64,000 bases of DNA from WRGT01 sp964450405. Lineage in GTDB: Bacteria > Spirochaetota > UBA4802 > UBA5550. The translations under genes were made by a program, and so were the position numbers. Under the pieces are notes generated by a model. That model ran no database searches and was not told where the DNA came from. It was given only the letters and a program-made list of their open reading frames with translations. Positions 14,522-23,512 of the stretch are shown piece after piece (position 1 is the first letter of the stretch; every line of letters starts with the position of its first letter). The stretch spans positions 310,001 through 374,000 of the forward strand of contig CAYVCQ010000001.1 in assembly GCA_964450405.1 (NCBI GenBank). The letters are read 5' to 3'.

Positions 14522-16474
14522 CTACGATTCATCCTCCGCAAGAGTAATCAGCCAGTCATTCCCTGAAAGATAGAATACTTTATCCTTCGACGGATTGACG
14601 TATATACCGAAATTCTTATTCATATTTGTCTCCTCGCTTCTAAGACGCACGCCGAAACATGATTCATTTCTTTTAAGTGCAGCCGCGCAGAGTTCACCAA
14701 ATGTTATAGATTCAGGAATATTTGAAAGAAACATAGTTACAGGCTTAATGTAAACCTCACTTCCCTCCTCTGAAAAAAGATCCTCATAAATTTCAAGAAC
14801 AGCAGGTTCTTCAGAAACTTGAGCATAGATCTTTGATACGAACTGATTTGAGATAAGAAAATCTTTAACGCCAGCCTCCTGAATAACTTCAATGTTCTCG
14901 GAATCGGCAACTTCAGTAATCAGCTGTGTTTTAACTTCTTTTTTTACAGAGACTTTAAAATAGTGACGGAACTCAAGGAGCTTCGCTATTGTTTCCGAAT
15001 CACGCAGCTCTGAATTTCCTCCGTCACCGGATAGAATTATCACGTTATCATACTGTTCCGGTTTGAGTTTTTCAATAGTTGTCGGAATATGAAGATCTCC
15101 CACAAGAAGACGCATCTTTATTCCGCCATGTTTTTTTTGTATAGAGTTGAATTCTTTTTTAATATCATCTGTTGTTTCATCTACTACAACATCAATTTTT
15201 GAACCCTTTGCAAGATACTTGCTGTACTCATCTAGAATTGATGGAGTTTTAAAACTCCAGCCTACTATAAGCTGATTCTCAATTGACTTCGGAACAGGAG
15301 CTGCCGCCTTACACTGAGGCACGACAACTTCAAGCCTCTGTTTCAGAAATTTTATCGCTGAATCATCTTCAGCAAGTACGATAACTTCATCATCTATCTT
15401 ACAAACTGTATCAGGTAACGGATTCAACAGCATTGTGCCGTCTTTCTTTCTGATCCCGAATACAGAAGATTCTTTAAAATGAAAGATCAGGTCGCTGTAC
15501 TTAATACCTTCAAGCCCGCCATCAGGTTTGTAAAAGTAAAACTCACACCCCTCAAAGCCTACAAGATTGTCATACACCTGCGCAAGGCCGGAAACGCGGG
15601 AAGTCTGCACCATTAGTTTAGCCAATATAGAATGTTCATCTATAAGAGATACTTTATCCGGAGCAATATTCTTCGCAAGCTTACGCATATTCTCTTTGTG
15701 AAGCTCGGCCACTACCGGAGGAGCATTCTCCTCCCCTGTGCACGACATCAGTGCTAGGATAGTCTTGAGCACTCTGGCATCAGCAAGTGATTTTTCCTCA
15801 TCGGAGGCATCAACCGGTGCATCGTTTAGAATGACGACAGATCTGGCCGTATTTACGCCGACACGGCGAAGCATATGAATACTTGATGTTGAACCGGACC
15901 GTGCAACAATCCTTGTGTTTTTCATATCTTCAATTCTATCACGGAAAAAATCATCCATCTCATCTTTTTCTCTCTCGGCAAGAACAACTACTGATGGATT
16001 TTTTTCAGATTCATTTGCAATGATAAGTTCTCTTATTATTTCAAGAACACGGTCTCCAAAACCGAGTATAAGAGTTTGATTTTTTTCTACTACATTGCTC
16101 TTCCCTTTTCTAAGCTCATCCAGTTTTGCTTCAAACTGACTGGTTATAAACGCAACTAAACTCGAAAAAAGTATCAAACCGAGAAACATTGTAATGATAC
16201 CTGTTATCTTGTTTAAAATATTACTTCCGGAATCTTCTGCTATCGCTCCTGCATCAGATATCTGCATAAATACCTGCCAGAATTCATCGAAAATCCTGGC
16301 GAAACTCTCCTGCGGAGTAATAATATTTACTATAAATCTTGTAATAGCCATAAGAGTAAAGGCTCCGACAAACAGAAGCATAAGAGCTGCGAAAACTGAA
16401 AATCCGCCTTTGGACATAAAGTTATCAAAAGAGTACTTCAGCTTTGCTTTAAAGCTGTGATCCTCTGAAGCCAT
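14522..16474 (-). CDS. CASTOR/POLLUX-like ion channel with RCK domains
   Basis: 650 aa. Two membrane helices, about 21-45 (GFSVFAALMLLFVGAFTLMA) and 88-110, flank a pore loop containing QISDAGAIAED, similar to the ADAGNHA-type filter of plant CASTOR/POLLUX. A linker leads to an RCK Rossmann domain (LILGFGDRVLEII), a TrkA-C-like portion (FGIRKKDGTMLLNP, DDEVIVLAEDDS) and a second RCK-like half (LIVGWSFKTPSIL). Known relatives are cation channels gated by ligand binding to a ring of RCK domains; ion and ligand here are unknown. GGTAT-type spacing precedes ATG 16474; the downstream neighbour is the Spo0M-like gene. Confidence 0.8.
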   Translation of the reverse strand: MASEDHSFKAKLKYSFDNFMSKGGFSVFAALMLLFVGAFTLMAITRFIVNIITPQESFARIFDEFWQVFMQISDAGAIAEDSGSNILNKITGIITMFLGLILFSSLVAFITSQFEAKLDELRKGKSNVVEKNQTLILGFGDRVLEIIRELIIANESEKNPSVVVLAEREKDEMDDFFRDRIEDMKNTRIVARSGSTSSIHMLRRVGVNTARSVVILNDAPVDASDEEKSLADARVLKTILALMSCTGEENAPPVVAELHKENMRKLAKNIAPDKVSLIDEHSILAKLMVQTSRVSGLAQVYDNLVGFEGCEFYFYKPDGGLEGIKYSDLIFHFKESSVFGIRKKDGTMLLNPLPDTVCKIDDEVIVLAEDDSAIKFLKQRLEVVVPQCKAAAPVPKSIENQLIVGWSFKTPSILDEYSKYLAKGSKIDVVVDETTDDIKKEFNSIQKKHGGIKMRLLVGDLHIPTTIEKLKPEQYDNVIILSGDGGNSELRDSETIAKLLEFRHYFKVSVKKEVKTQLITEVADSENIEVIQEAGVKDFLISNQFVSKIYAQVSEEPAVLEIYEDLFSEEGSEVYIKPVTMFLSNIPESITFGELCAAALKRNESCFGVRLRSEETNMNKNFGIYVNPSKDKVFYLSGNDWLITLAEDES

Positions 16475-16884
16475 AAGAATACCTCTCTGAATTTTAAATG
16501 AATTTTAATATTAGGATAATTTAATTTAACACAAATAATCAAACAGTCAAATTATTTTTTTGTCATTCGAATACAGATGTCTGAATTTTTCTTATACAAT
16601 TCGATAATGTTTTAACTGCAAAACCAAAAATATAAATACATAGTAAATGCTCATTTGCCGGCGGTAGACTTTATTTCCCCGCCGCTTTGAAGGCGGGGAA
16701 ATAAATTGCATGTAAATACTGAATATAATTATGCTGCGGTATTTACCTATGAGCTGCTATACATAATTGTAACATATATCTTTTTTAGTTGACCTGATAA
16801 TTTGTAATTATAAAATATCGAAATAACTTTTAATACTTTCACTTATAAAAAATTTTTTAATTCCGCTTTTAAAAAAGGAAAATA
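16475..16884. other. divergent intergenic region
   Basis: About 410 AT-rich bases between the channel and FolD-like genes. Apart from the palindrome at 16670-16705 nothing recognisable was seen. Confidence 0.5.
16670..16705. repeat. 14-bp perfect palindrome TTTATTTCCCCGCC / GGCGGGGAAATAAA
   Basis: Arms 16670-16683 and 16692-16705, loop GCTTTGAA. Located far from both neighbouring stops. Same CCCCGCC core as 3045 and 52065. Confidence 0.8.
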
Positions 16885-17856
16885 ATGATGCACAACAAAG
16901 ATAGAATTTTAAATGTCAGTCCGCTGATAGAAAAATATGATATCCCTTTTTTTGAAAAATGCAAAACCGGTTATAAGAAACTCGGCATCACTCCTAAATT
17001 ATCCGTTATCCTCACAGGTGAAGATGCAGGGAGTATTTCCTATCTTAAAGGAATAAAAAATTTCTGTATTCAGAATAGTGTTCTTTTTGAAGAATTTTTT
17101 ATAGATTCATCCGATGAATTGCGGGCACTTCTTGAAAAACTAAATAATTCAGATACCAGCGGAATTATGATTCTCTATCCTACAGGTTTTGAAGAAAAGG
17201 ATACTGTTTTTATGAATCTGATTTCCGGGGAAAAGGATGTAGAGGGTCTCCATTATTCTCACCTTGGCTATCTTATGCAATTTGAAAAATACCGTGATAC
17301 ATCCAAACTTCGCAAGCTTGTTATTCCTCCTACACCAAAGGGGATCATGTATCTGTTTAAACGCTACTTCTCTGATTACGAAGAATTTAAAACTCAGCAT
17401 GGCTCTTATCCGGATGAACTTTCAGAAAATCCTTTTTTGATTGAAGGAAAACGGATCACTATTATCAACGATTCACTTGCAGTAGGGCGTTCACTGGCGA
17501 TGATGCTGTTGAACGAAAACGGTTCGGTGCAGATCTGTCACAAGTATTCTCCTTTTGATGACATTTTAAAAGCAGTAGCCGATTCGGATATTGTCATTTC
17601 AGCGGTTCCCTCCGATCAGTTCCGTATTCCAACCTCAGCCCTGCGAAAAAATTCAATAGCAGTAGACATATCTTTTGAAGGAAACTTTGAATATCCATCG
17701 GTCTTTGAAAAAGTGTATAAAATCGCTCCACGATGGGATCTTGAGAAGAAAGGGAACAGGATTAATGACATGACTCTATACAGACTTATATCCAATCTGT
17801 TCTACCTGATCAATTCACAACTATCGGACGACATGATTCGCCAGATAGAGGGCTGA
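16885..17856 (+). CDS. FolD-like protein with altered active site
   Basis: 323 aa. Fold-defining motifs of methylene-THF dehydrogenase/cyclohydrolase are present: GEDAGSISYLKGIK, GEKDVEGLH, PPTPKG and the NADP segment DSLAVGRSLAMMLL, then DIVISAVP. Canonical FolD has Y-x-x-x-K with catalytic lysine; here the residue four after Tyr53 is Ile, with Lys58 one place later. The QLPLP signature is replaced by LYPTG, and PCTP is PPTP. There is a 20-residue insertion around 165-185. Inference: a divergent or non-catalytic FolD paralogue. AAGGAAAATA precedes ATG 16885 (an alternative ATG is the next codon). Confidence 0.7.
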   Translation: MMHNKDRILNVSPLIEKYDIPFFEKCKTGYKKLGITPKLSVILTGEDAGSISYLKGIKNFCIQNSVLFEEFFIDSSDELRALLEKLNNSDTSGIMILYPTGFEEKDTVFMNLISGEKDVEGLHYSHLGYLMQFEKYRDTSKLRKLVIPPTPKGIMYLFKRYFSDYEEFKTQHGSYPDELSENPFLIEGKRITIINDSLAVGRSLAMMLLNENGSVQICHKYSPFDDILKAVADSDIVISAVPSDQFRIPTSALRKNSIAVDISFEGNFEYPSVFEKVYKIAPRWDLEKKGNRINDMTLYRLISNLFYLINSQLSDDMIRQIEG

Positions 17857-18035
17857 TTAAAATTCAGGAATTACCGGTTATATTATAACTTAATCACCCG
17901 TTTTTAGCGAGCGCTTTGAATGTAATGAAGAAGAATTCTTGAGGCAGAACTCCGGCAGCCGATGAACGGGCTTCACTGATAGCGTTTATTAATTCTAAAA
18001 AAATTACAGATAGAAAAAATTTCCATGGAGACAAC

Positions 18036-18278
18036 ATGCAGGTAACTAAAACCATCGACAAAATGATTGCTGAACTTATAAAGTCCAAAACTCCTGCTGA
18101 GTACATTATCATGGGGAAAAAATATTTTTATGACTGGATAATTGAACTGACACGTACAGGTGATATCACTCTATCAGATAGTAAAAAGCATAAATATTCC
18201 CACAAAGGAATAAAAATAATTATTTGCGAGAGTGATATACTCGAAGTTGTTCCGAATCCGAAGTATCTTCTGGACTAA
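18036..18278 (+). CDS. small hypothetical protein (80 aa)
   Basis: Soluble, mixed-charge 80-aa product starting MQVTKTIDKMIAELIKSKTP. No recognised family. ATG 18036 has a clear GGAG six bases upstream, which supports expression. It sits between the FolD-like gene and the end of nfnB (convergent, 3-base gap). Confidence 0.55.
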   Translation: MQVTKTIDKMIAELIKSKTPAEYIIMGKKYFYDWIIELTRTGDITLSDSKKHKYSHKGIKIIICESDILEVVPNPKYLLD

Positions 18279-18281
18279 GCG

Positions 18282-19676
18282 TCACCAGTTTCCGGACTCC
18301 ATATACTCAATCATACCTTTTGCAGCTCTTTTCCCGGCACTCATTGCTTCAATTACAGTAGCCGCTCCGGTTACAATATCGCCTCCTGCGAATACACCTT
18401 TTACAGAAGTCTTCAAGGTATCGCCATCTACAAGTATATTTCCCCACTTATCACAATTTAGATCCGGGGCCGATCGTTGAATAATCGGATTTGCCTCGTT
18501 TCCAATTGCAACAATTGCAGCATCAACTTCTATAATATATTCAGAGCCCTTAACTTCCACAGGACGTCTTCTGCCGGAATCATCTGGCTCGCCAAGTTCC
18601 ATTCTCAGACACTCTACTCCGCATAAACGTCCTTCATCATTAGCTATCAGTCTCACCGGATTTGAGAGCAGATTGAAGATCACTCCCTCCTCTTCGGCAT
18701 GATGAGCCTCCTCTGCTCTGGCAGGCATCTCTTCCCTGGACCTTCTGTATATAAGATGAACCTCATCGCATCCCAGTCGAAGTGCAGTTCTGGCTGAATC
18801 CATTGCAACATTTCCGCCGCCGAAAACTGCCATTTTTTTTGCACGAATAACAGGAGTATCATATTCAGGGAACTTATATGCTTTCATAAGATTAATTCTT
18901 GTTAGATACTCATTAGATGTATAAACTCCCGGAAGATTTTCACCAGGTATCTTCAGAAACGTAGGTGCACCTGCTCCTAATCCTAAAAAAACCGCATCAT
19001 ATTTTTTTGTTATATCCCCAAGAGTTTCTGAAACTCCAATAACTCTGTTGGTAACGAATTCAACGCCCAGTGCAGCAATAGAAGCAATCTCATAGCTGAT
19101 TATTTCTCTTGGAAGCCTGAACTCCGGTATGCCATAGACCATTACGCCGCCTAACTCATGTAATGCCTCGAATACAGTAACACCATAGCCAGCTCCTGCA
19201 AGTTCAGCAGCAGCTGCCAGTCCCGCTGGGCCTGATCCAATAATTGCGGCCTTTTTGTCTTTCCTTACGACTGCTGCGGATGCAGGAAGATGCTCTATCT
19301 CTCTTTCATAATCAGCAGCAAAGAACTGCAGATTTCCAATCGAAACAGGTTCCGATTTTTTTCCTAAAATGCACTTTCCTTCACACATGATTTCCTGCGG
19401 ACAGACTCTTCCGCAAATTGCCGGAAGACAATTTGTTTCTTTTATTATCTTCAGCGCACCGGTAAAATTTTTAGATGCAATTTCATTTATAAAACCGGGT
19501 ATATTTATACTAACAGGGCACCCCTCTACGCACTGAGGCTTTTTACACTGAAGACATCTTCCAGCTTCCAGCACTGCAGTTTCAGCAGTGTAACCCAGAG
19601 TGACTTCATCAAAATTTTTTATTCTTTCTGCCGGGTTCTGTTCCGGCATTATCTGTCTTGGTGTTTTAGCATTCAT
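18282..19676 (-). CDS. nfnB: NADH-dependent ferredoxin:NADP oxidoreductase, large subunit (NfnB)
   Basis: 464 aa from the chosen ATG. N-terminal [4Fe-4S] motifs CLQCKKPQCVEGCP and CGRVCPQEIMCEGKC, FAD site IIGSGPAGLAAAAEL, NADPH site FGGGNVAMDSARTA and a C-terminal FAD GGDIVTG. These are shared with GltD, but pairing with an NfnA-type gene immediately upstream indicates the bifurcating transhydrogenase NfnAB, which couples ferredoxin and NADH oxidation to NADPH formation. ATG 19676 overlaps the nfnA stop by 11 nt; the longer frame starts at TTG 19694. A stand-alone glutamate synthase-like role is the alternative. Confidence 0.85.
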   Translation of the reverse strand: MNAKTPRQIMPEQNPAERIKNFDEVTLGYTAETAVLEAGRCLQCKKPQCVEGCPVSINIPGFINEIASKNFTGALKIIKETNCLPAICGRVCPQEIMCEGKCILGKKSEPVSIGNLQFFAADYEREIEHLPASAAVVRKDKKAAIIGSGPAGLAAAAELAGAGYGVTVFEALHELGGVMVYGIPEFRLPREIISYEIASIAALGVEFVTNRVIGVSETLGDITKKYDAVFLGLGAGAPTFLKIPGENLPGVYTSNEYLTRINLMKAYKFPEYDTPVIRAKKMAVFGGGNVAMDSARTALRLGCDEVHLIYRRSREEMPARAEEAHHAEEEGVIFNLLSNPVRLIANDEGRLCGVECLRMELGEPDDSGRRRPVEVKGSEYIIEVDAAIVAIGNEANPIIQRSAPDLNCDKWGNILVDGDTLKTSVKGVFAGGDIVTGAATVIEAMSAGKRAAKGMIEYMESGNW

Positions 19677-20520
19677 TCCTGGCCGCTCCGTCAAGTTTAC
19701 ATTTATGTTTATAATTGTTATACGATTCCGTCTCTTCTGCGAGATATGTTTTCTGTCTTAAACTAAAGCTGTCAAAATCAACCAGATGGCCATCAAACAC
19801 CGGGCCGTCAACACAGGTGAATTTTGTTTTTCCATCTACAGTTACTCTGCACCCCCCGCACATCCCGGTTCCATCTATCATTACGGATTTAAGGCTTACG
19901 ATTGTTTTAATCGCTTTGTCTTTTGTAAGTAAACTCACTTCTTTCATTACCTGCATAGGTCCCATTACAACAACAAGATCAATATGCTCTTTATCCATAT
20001 AACTTTTGAGAGCATCATTAACAGAGGCTTTTATTCCTCGCGTTCCATCTTCAGTACATACAATAATATTGTCACCGGTTTGACTCAGTTCTTTTTCCAG
20101 TAATAGAAAATTTTCTGATTCGGCACCAATGATGTTTACAACTTTATTCCCCGCTTCTTTCATTACCTTTGATATAGAATAGAGAGATGCAATCCCAACC
20201 CCGACACCTACACACACCACAGTTCCATATTTTTTTATCTCAATCGGATTACCCAGAGGCCCTGCAATATCACTTATACTCTCTCCGGCTTTCATAACTG
20301 CCAGTTTTTTTGTTGTTGTCCCTTTTATCTGATAAAACAAGGTAATAGTGCCGGCGGATTTATCCGCATCAGCAATAGAGAGAGGCATTCTTTCGCCGCA
20401 TTCATCTATCCTGAAAATAATAAACTGCCCCGGCTTTCCATGTTCGGCAACATAAGGGGCCTCTACAACCATTCTTCCAAGCTCAGGTTGAATTATATCA
20501 TTCGAATGAATATGATGCAT
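19666..20520 (-). CDS. nfnA: NADH-dependent ferredoxin:NADP oxidoreductase, small subunit (NfnA)
   Basis: 284 aa. FAD-binding MPLSIAD, NAD site VCVGVGVGIASLYSI, and a [2Fe-2S] cluster in the GMCGGCR...FTC segment followed by DGPVFDGHLVDFD, typical of the NfnA/SudB/PyrK-like group. In NfnAB this FAD is the NADH site. ATG 20520 has GAGG eight bases upstream; nfnA and nfnB are translationally coupled. A sulfide dehydrogenase (SudAB) label is the older name for close relatives. Confidence 0.87.
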   Translation of the reverse strand: MHHIHSNDIIQPELGRMVVEAPYVAEHGKPGQFIIFRIDECGERMPLSIADADKSAGTITLFYQIKGTTTKKLAVMKAGESISDIAGPLGNPIEIKKYGTVVCVGVGVGIASLYSISKVMKEAGNKVVNIIGAESENFLLLEKELSQTGDNIIVCTEDGTRGIKASVNDALKSYMDKEHIDLVVVMGPMQVMKEVSLLTKDKAIKTIVSLKSVMIDGTGMCGGCRVTVDGKTKFTCVDGPVFDGHLVDFDSFSLRQKTYLAEETESYNNYKHKCKLDGAARNEC

Positions 20521-20634
20521 TATTTTATCCTCATACTATTAAATTTGAAACAACAACACTTGATCATTGCGGAAATTTCAAGAGATATTCCGTAGAATAA
20601 ATGTATTTTAAACTAATTATTATTCTCCGACGAA

Positions 20635-20767
20635 TATCTCCCCGCCCCTATCCGCCCGCCGGGCAACTTTCCCCATGAATGGGAGAAAGAAAAATACAGA
20701 ATATTTTCTATTATCTCTCCTCCCATTCATGGGGGAGATGTCACGTAGTGACAGAGGGGGCGGAGAT
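20635..20767. repeat. inverted-repeat element, copy B (CCCATGAATGGGAG family)
   Basis: Ends ATCTCCCCGCCCC and GGGGGCGGAGAT pair; inner CCCCATGAATGGGAG pairs with CTCCCATTCATGGGG. It matches copy A at 10788 in both arms but has a different centre and an extra GTCAC-GTA-GTGAC hairpin. It lies between nfnA and gdhA, where the remaining bases of the 364-base gap show nothing else. Confidence 0.8.
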
Positions 20768-20851
20768 AACAATTACAGACATTTATTACAGATACAAACT
20801 TTTTGTTTTTATAAATATTATTCTCATTCAATCACATTTATAAAAACAAAA

Positions 20852-20876
20852 ACTCCGGCTGCAGAGCAGCCGGAGT
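20852..20876 (-). terminator. intrinsic terminator of gdhA
   Basis: Perfect 11-bp stem (ACTCCGGCTGC with GCAGCCGGAGT, loop TCT on the RNA strand) just after the gdhA stop, followed on the minus strand by TTTTGTTTTT. Confidence 0.9.
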
Positions 20877-20884
20877 CTGTAATA

Positions 20885-22240
20885 TTATACTACACCATAA
20901 GCAAGCATTGCTTTTGCAACTTTTGTAAATCCAGCGATATTCGCTCCCAATACATAGTTACCCTTGTCACCATAAGCATCAGATGCTTCAATACATGATT
21001 TATGAATGTTCTTCATGATACCGTGAAGTCTCTGATCAACTTCTTCTCTTGACCATGAAAGTCTAAGACTGTTCTGAGACATCTCCAAACCTGAAGTAGC
21101 AACTCCACCGGCATTTGCAGCTTTTCCAGGACCATAAAGTGTTTTGTTATTGATGAAAATTTCAACTGCTTCCGGAGTAGATGGCATATTTGCCCCTTCT
21201 GAAACACAGATACATCCATTATTAACAAGAGCCTGTGCATGAGCTCCATCAATCTCATTCTGAGTTGCTGACGGATATGCTATATCAACTTTAATTCCCT
21301 GCTCTTTTATTACATCCCATATACTCTTTCCGGCATAGTATGTTGCGCCGTATTTGTCAGCATACTCTTTGATTCTTCCTCTTCTGACGTTTTTAAGATC
21401 CATGATGAATTCAAGTTTAGCAGAATCAATTCCTTTCTCATCAATTATTGTTCCGTCAGAATCACAAACTGATATTACTTTACCGCCAAGTGAATTAACT
21501 TTCTCAATTGTATATTGAGCAACATTACCCGCGCCGCTTACAACGGCAATTTTTCCCTTGTGGTCAAGATTTCTTGTGGCAAGCATCTCTGCAGCAAAAT
21601 ATACAGCGCCGTAACCTGTAGCTTCAGGTCTTACCAGACTTCCGCCGTACTCAAGCGCTTTACCTGTAAGAACACCATCGTGCTCATTAACAATCTTTTT
21701 GTAATATCCGTACATGTAGCCGATCTCTCTGCCGCCTACACCGATATCTCCAGCCGGAACGTCTGTGAACTGACCAATATGTCTGAAAAGCTCTCTCATG
21801 AATGCCTGAGTAAATCTCATAACTTCGCCGTCTGATTTACCTTTTGGATCGAAGTCAGAACCACCCTTTCCTCCACCCATGGGGAGAGATGTAAGAGAAT
21901 TCTTTAGAATCTGCTCAAAACCGAGAAATTTGATAACACTAAGGTTTACTGTAGGGTGAAGTCTTAAGCCGCCCTTGTATGGTCCGATTGCATTGTTGAA
22001 CTGAACACGGAAACCCCTGTTAACCTGAACTTCCCCTTTGTCATCAACCCATGGAACACGGAACTGAATTGCTCTATCCGGCTCAACAAATCTTGAATAG
22101 ATTCCAGCTTTAACAAATTCAGGATTTTTTGCAACTGTAGGCTCAAGAGACTCAAGAACCTCCTGAACAGCCTGAAGGAACTCAACCTGATTAGGATCTC
22201 TTTCCTTTACTTTTGCATAAACTTCTTTCAACATAGACAT
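20885..22240 (-). CDS. gdhA: glutamate dehydrogenase, NADP-specific
   Basis: 451 aa, the usual hexameric bacterial size. Forms glutamate from 2-oxoglutarate and ammonium. Active-site stretch GPYKGGLRLHP and PMGGGKGGSDFDPKGKS hold the substrate and catalytic lysines; DVPAGDIGVGGREIGYMYG and the nucleotide fold VVSGAGNVAQYTIEKV follow. ATG 22240 has AGGAG eight bases upstream. Monocistronic, with a strong terminator. Together with gltBD this gives both high-ammonium and low-ammonium assimilation routes. GTTACA half-sites occur upstream (22441, 22483). Confidence 0.97.
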   Translation of the reverse strand: MSMLKEVYAKVKERDPNQVEFLQAVQEVLESLEPTVAKNPEFVKAGIYSRFVEPDRAIQFRVPWVDDKGEVQVNRGFRVQFNNAIGPYKGGLRLHPTVNLSVIKFLGFEQILKNSLTSLPMGGGKGGSDFDPKGKSDGEVMRFTQAFMRELFRHIGQFTDVPAGDIGVGGREIGYMYGYYKKIVNEHDGVLTGKALEYGGSLVRPEATGYGAVYFAAEMLATRNLDHKGKIAVVSGAGNVAQYTIEKVNSLGGKVISVCDSDGTIIDEKGIDSAKLEFIMDLKNVRRGRIKEYADKYGATYYAGKSIWDVIKEQGIKVDIAYPSATQNEIDGAHAQALVNNGCICVSEGANMPSTPEAVEIFINNKTLYGPGKAANAGGVATSGLEMSQNSLRLSWSREEVDQRLHGIMKNIHKSCIEASDAYGDKGNYVLGANIAGFTKVAKAMLAYGVV

Positions 22241-22886
22241 AGATATTCTCCTTTTTTAAATGACTTAAAAACAAAATATTTATAAAACAAATTACATGGA
22301 GTAATTCGTTGTATTCATAGATAATATTTGGTAAATCTCTGCCCTACGGCTATCTGCAAAATGATGAGACTGAGATCATTCAGGCCGGAGCGAAAACAAA
22401 GAGTCTGAAAACTTAAGAAAATAATTCTTTATACAAACAAGTTACATATTTGTATCTTTTTACTTTTTGTAATTTAGATTTAGTTACAAAAATGTCTATT
22501 GATATTTATTGAATTATTACAGGTAGATTAAAAGTTTACAAAGCCGTAACATTTGAAAAACCGATCAGCTTTTAAGAAAAGGTACCGGCCAAAAAATGAG
22601 TTATATAATTTTAAAACATTATCATTTCCAATGAAAATGGTTATAAAAAATCTTTTTTTAAAATAACATCATAGAATTAATTATATCCGTCAGACAGAGG
22701 GGTAGTTTAAATTTATTTATGTTTTTCTTTACTAAAGACACGACAGAACCAAGCTGTATCTTTCCGGTTATGCAGATAGCGACAATACAATATTTTCATT
22801 TGACAATAATTCTAAATAATATATATTTATGCTGTAATAAAGTGGCTCTGCGTAAGTATTTATATTCATTTGTTGGAGGTAGTAAA
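22241..22886. other. divergent intergenic region between gdhA and an OMP gene
   Basis: About 650 bases. Contains GTTACA motifs (22441-22456, 22483-22495), GTTTACAAAGCCGTAAC (22534-22550) and an ATCATTTCC/GAAAATG imperfect palindrome near 22620. A longer frame entering the OMP gene from 22719 lacks start signals. Confidence 0.45.
22441..22456. promoter_or_regulatory. candidate operator upstream of gdhA (GTTACAT-N3-TGTATC)
   Basis: GTTACATATTTGTATC, about 200 bases upstream of gdhA; shares GTTACAT-N3-TGTA with 10171. A second GTTACAAAAATGT is at 22483. Confidence 0.33.
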
Positions 22887-23453
22887 ATGAAAAAAAAGAT
22901 TTCTATAACACTAATATCTCTTTTTATTATTTCACCTTTTTCATTTGTACATTCAGAGGAAAAGATTAATTCTCAAAACTATAATTATTTCGGATTGTCT
23001 GCATCATCCATATCCGGAACCGGCTTGAGTTACGGACGTATCTTCGGCTCTGATTACTTGCTAAAAATATGCGGTATGTATTACAATAACCGTGAAAAAA
23101 AAACAAGTGAAACAGACCCTTCACTCAGTGATTTTAACACAACTAAATGGTGGGATTCTGGCGCTGAATTACAGAGGATCATTTATTCGAAAGAAAATGA
23201 AAATGCAGTTATGCATTTTTACGGCCTGATCGGCGGAAGTTACTGGTATGAGAAAAAAGAACGGCCATTCTCCCCGGAAAAGAACAGAACCGTAAAATAT
23301 TATTCTGCTGGTGCAGGTTTCGGAGTACGTATAAAGATTTCTGACAGGTTCGCAATAAATGGAGATATCGGATATCAGTATTCAGGCAGTATCAGCAACA
23401 GTGAAAAATATACCGGTTTAGGCGGAGGAGTAGGTGTAAACTTTCTCTTCTAA
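22887..23453 (+). CDS. outer-membrane beta-barrel protein
   Basis: 188 aa from ATG 22887, chosen because GGAGGT lies six bases upstream and the product then begins with a standard signal peptide (KKKISITLISLFIISPFSFVHS). The mature part alternates polar and aromatic residues with glycine turns (YFGLSASSISGTGLSYGRIFG, GGVGVNFLF) and ends in Phe, as outer-membrane barrels do. Probably eight strands. No specific family recognised. Followed directly by the GGGTCAGAGC hairpin. Confidence 0.75.
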   Translation: MKKKISITLISLFIISPFSFVHSEEKINSQNYNYFGLSASSISGTGLSYGRIFGSDYLLKICGMYYNNREKKTSETDPSLSDFNTTKWWDSGAELQRIIYSKENENAVMHFYGLIGGSYWYEKKERPFSPEKNRTVKYYSAGAGFGVRIKISDRFAINGDIGYQYSGSISNSEKYTGLGGGVGVNFLF

Positions 23454-23462
23454 GGCATGTAC

Positions 23463-23508
23463 CAGGGTCAGAGCAATTCAAATAGTGGAGCATTACGCTC
23501 TGACCCTG
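23463..23508. repeat. REP-like hairpin CAGGGTCAGAGC / GCTCTGACCCTG
   Basis: Perfect 12-bp arms (23463-23474, 23497-23508) with a 22-base loop, in a 59-base gap between two convergent genes. It probably also ends transcription. The GGGTCAGAGC type is reminiscent of REP sequences handled by REP-associated transposases; no such gene is in the window. Confidence 0.75.
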
Positions 23509-23512
23509 TTAA

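Noticed and set aside
22615..22640. Fur-box-like palindrome before the OMP gene
   Set aside because: Match to a Fur consensus is poor and the sequence is simply AT-rich.
22719..22886. Longer N-terminus for the OMP gene
   Set aside because: GGAGGT and a signal peptide at 22887 clearly mark the start; the upstream codons lack both.
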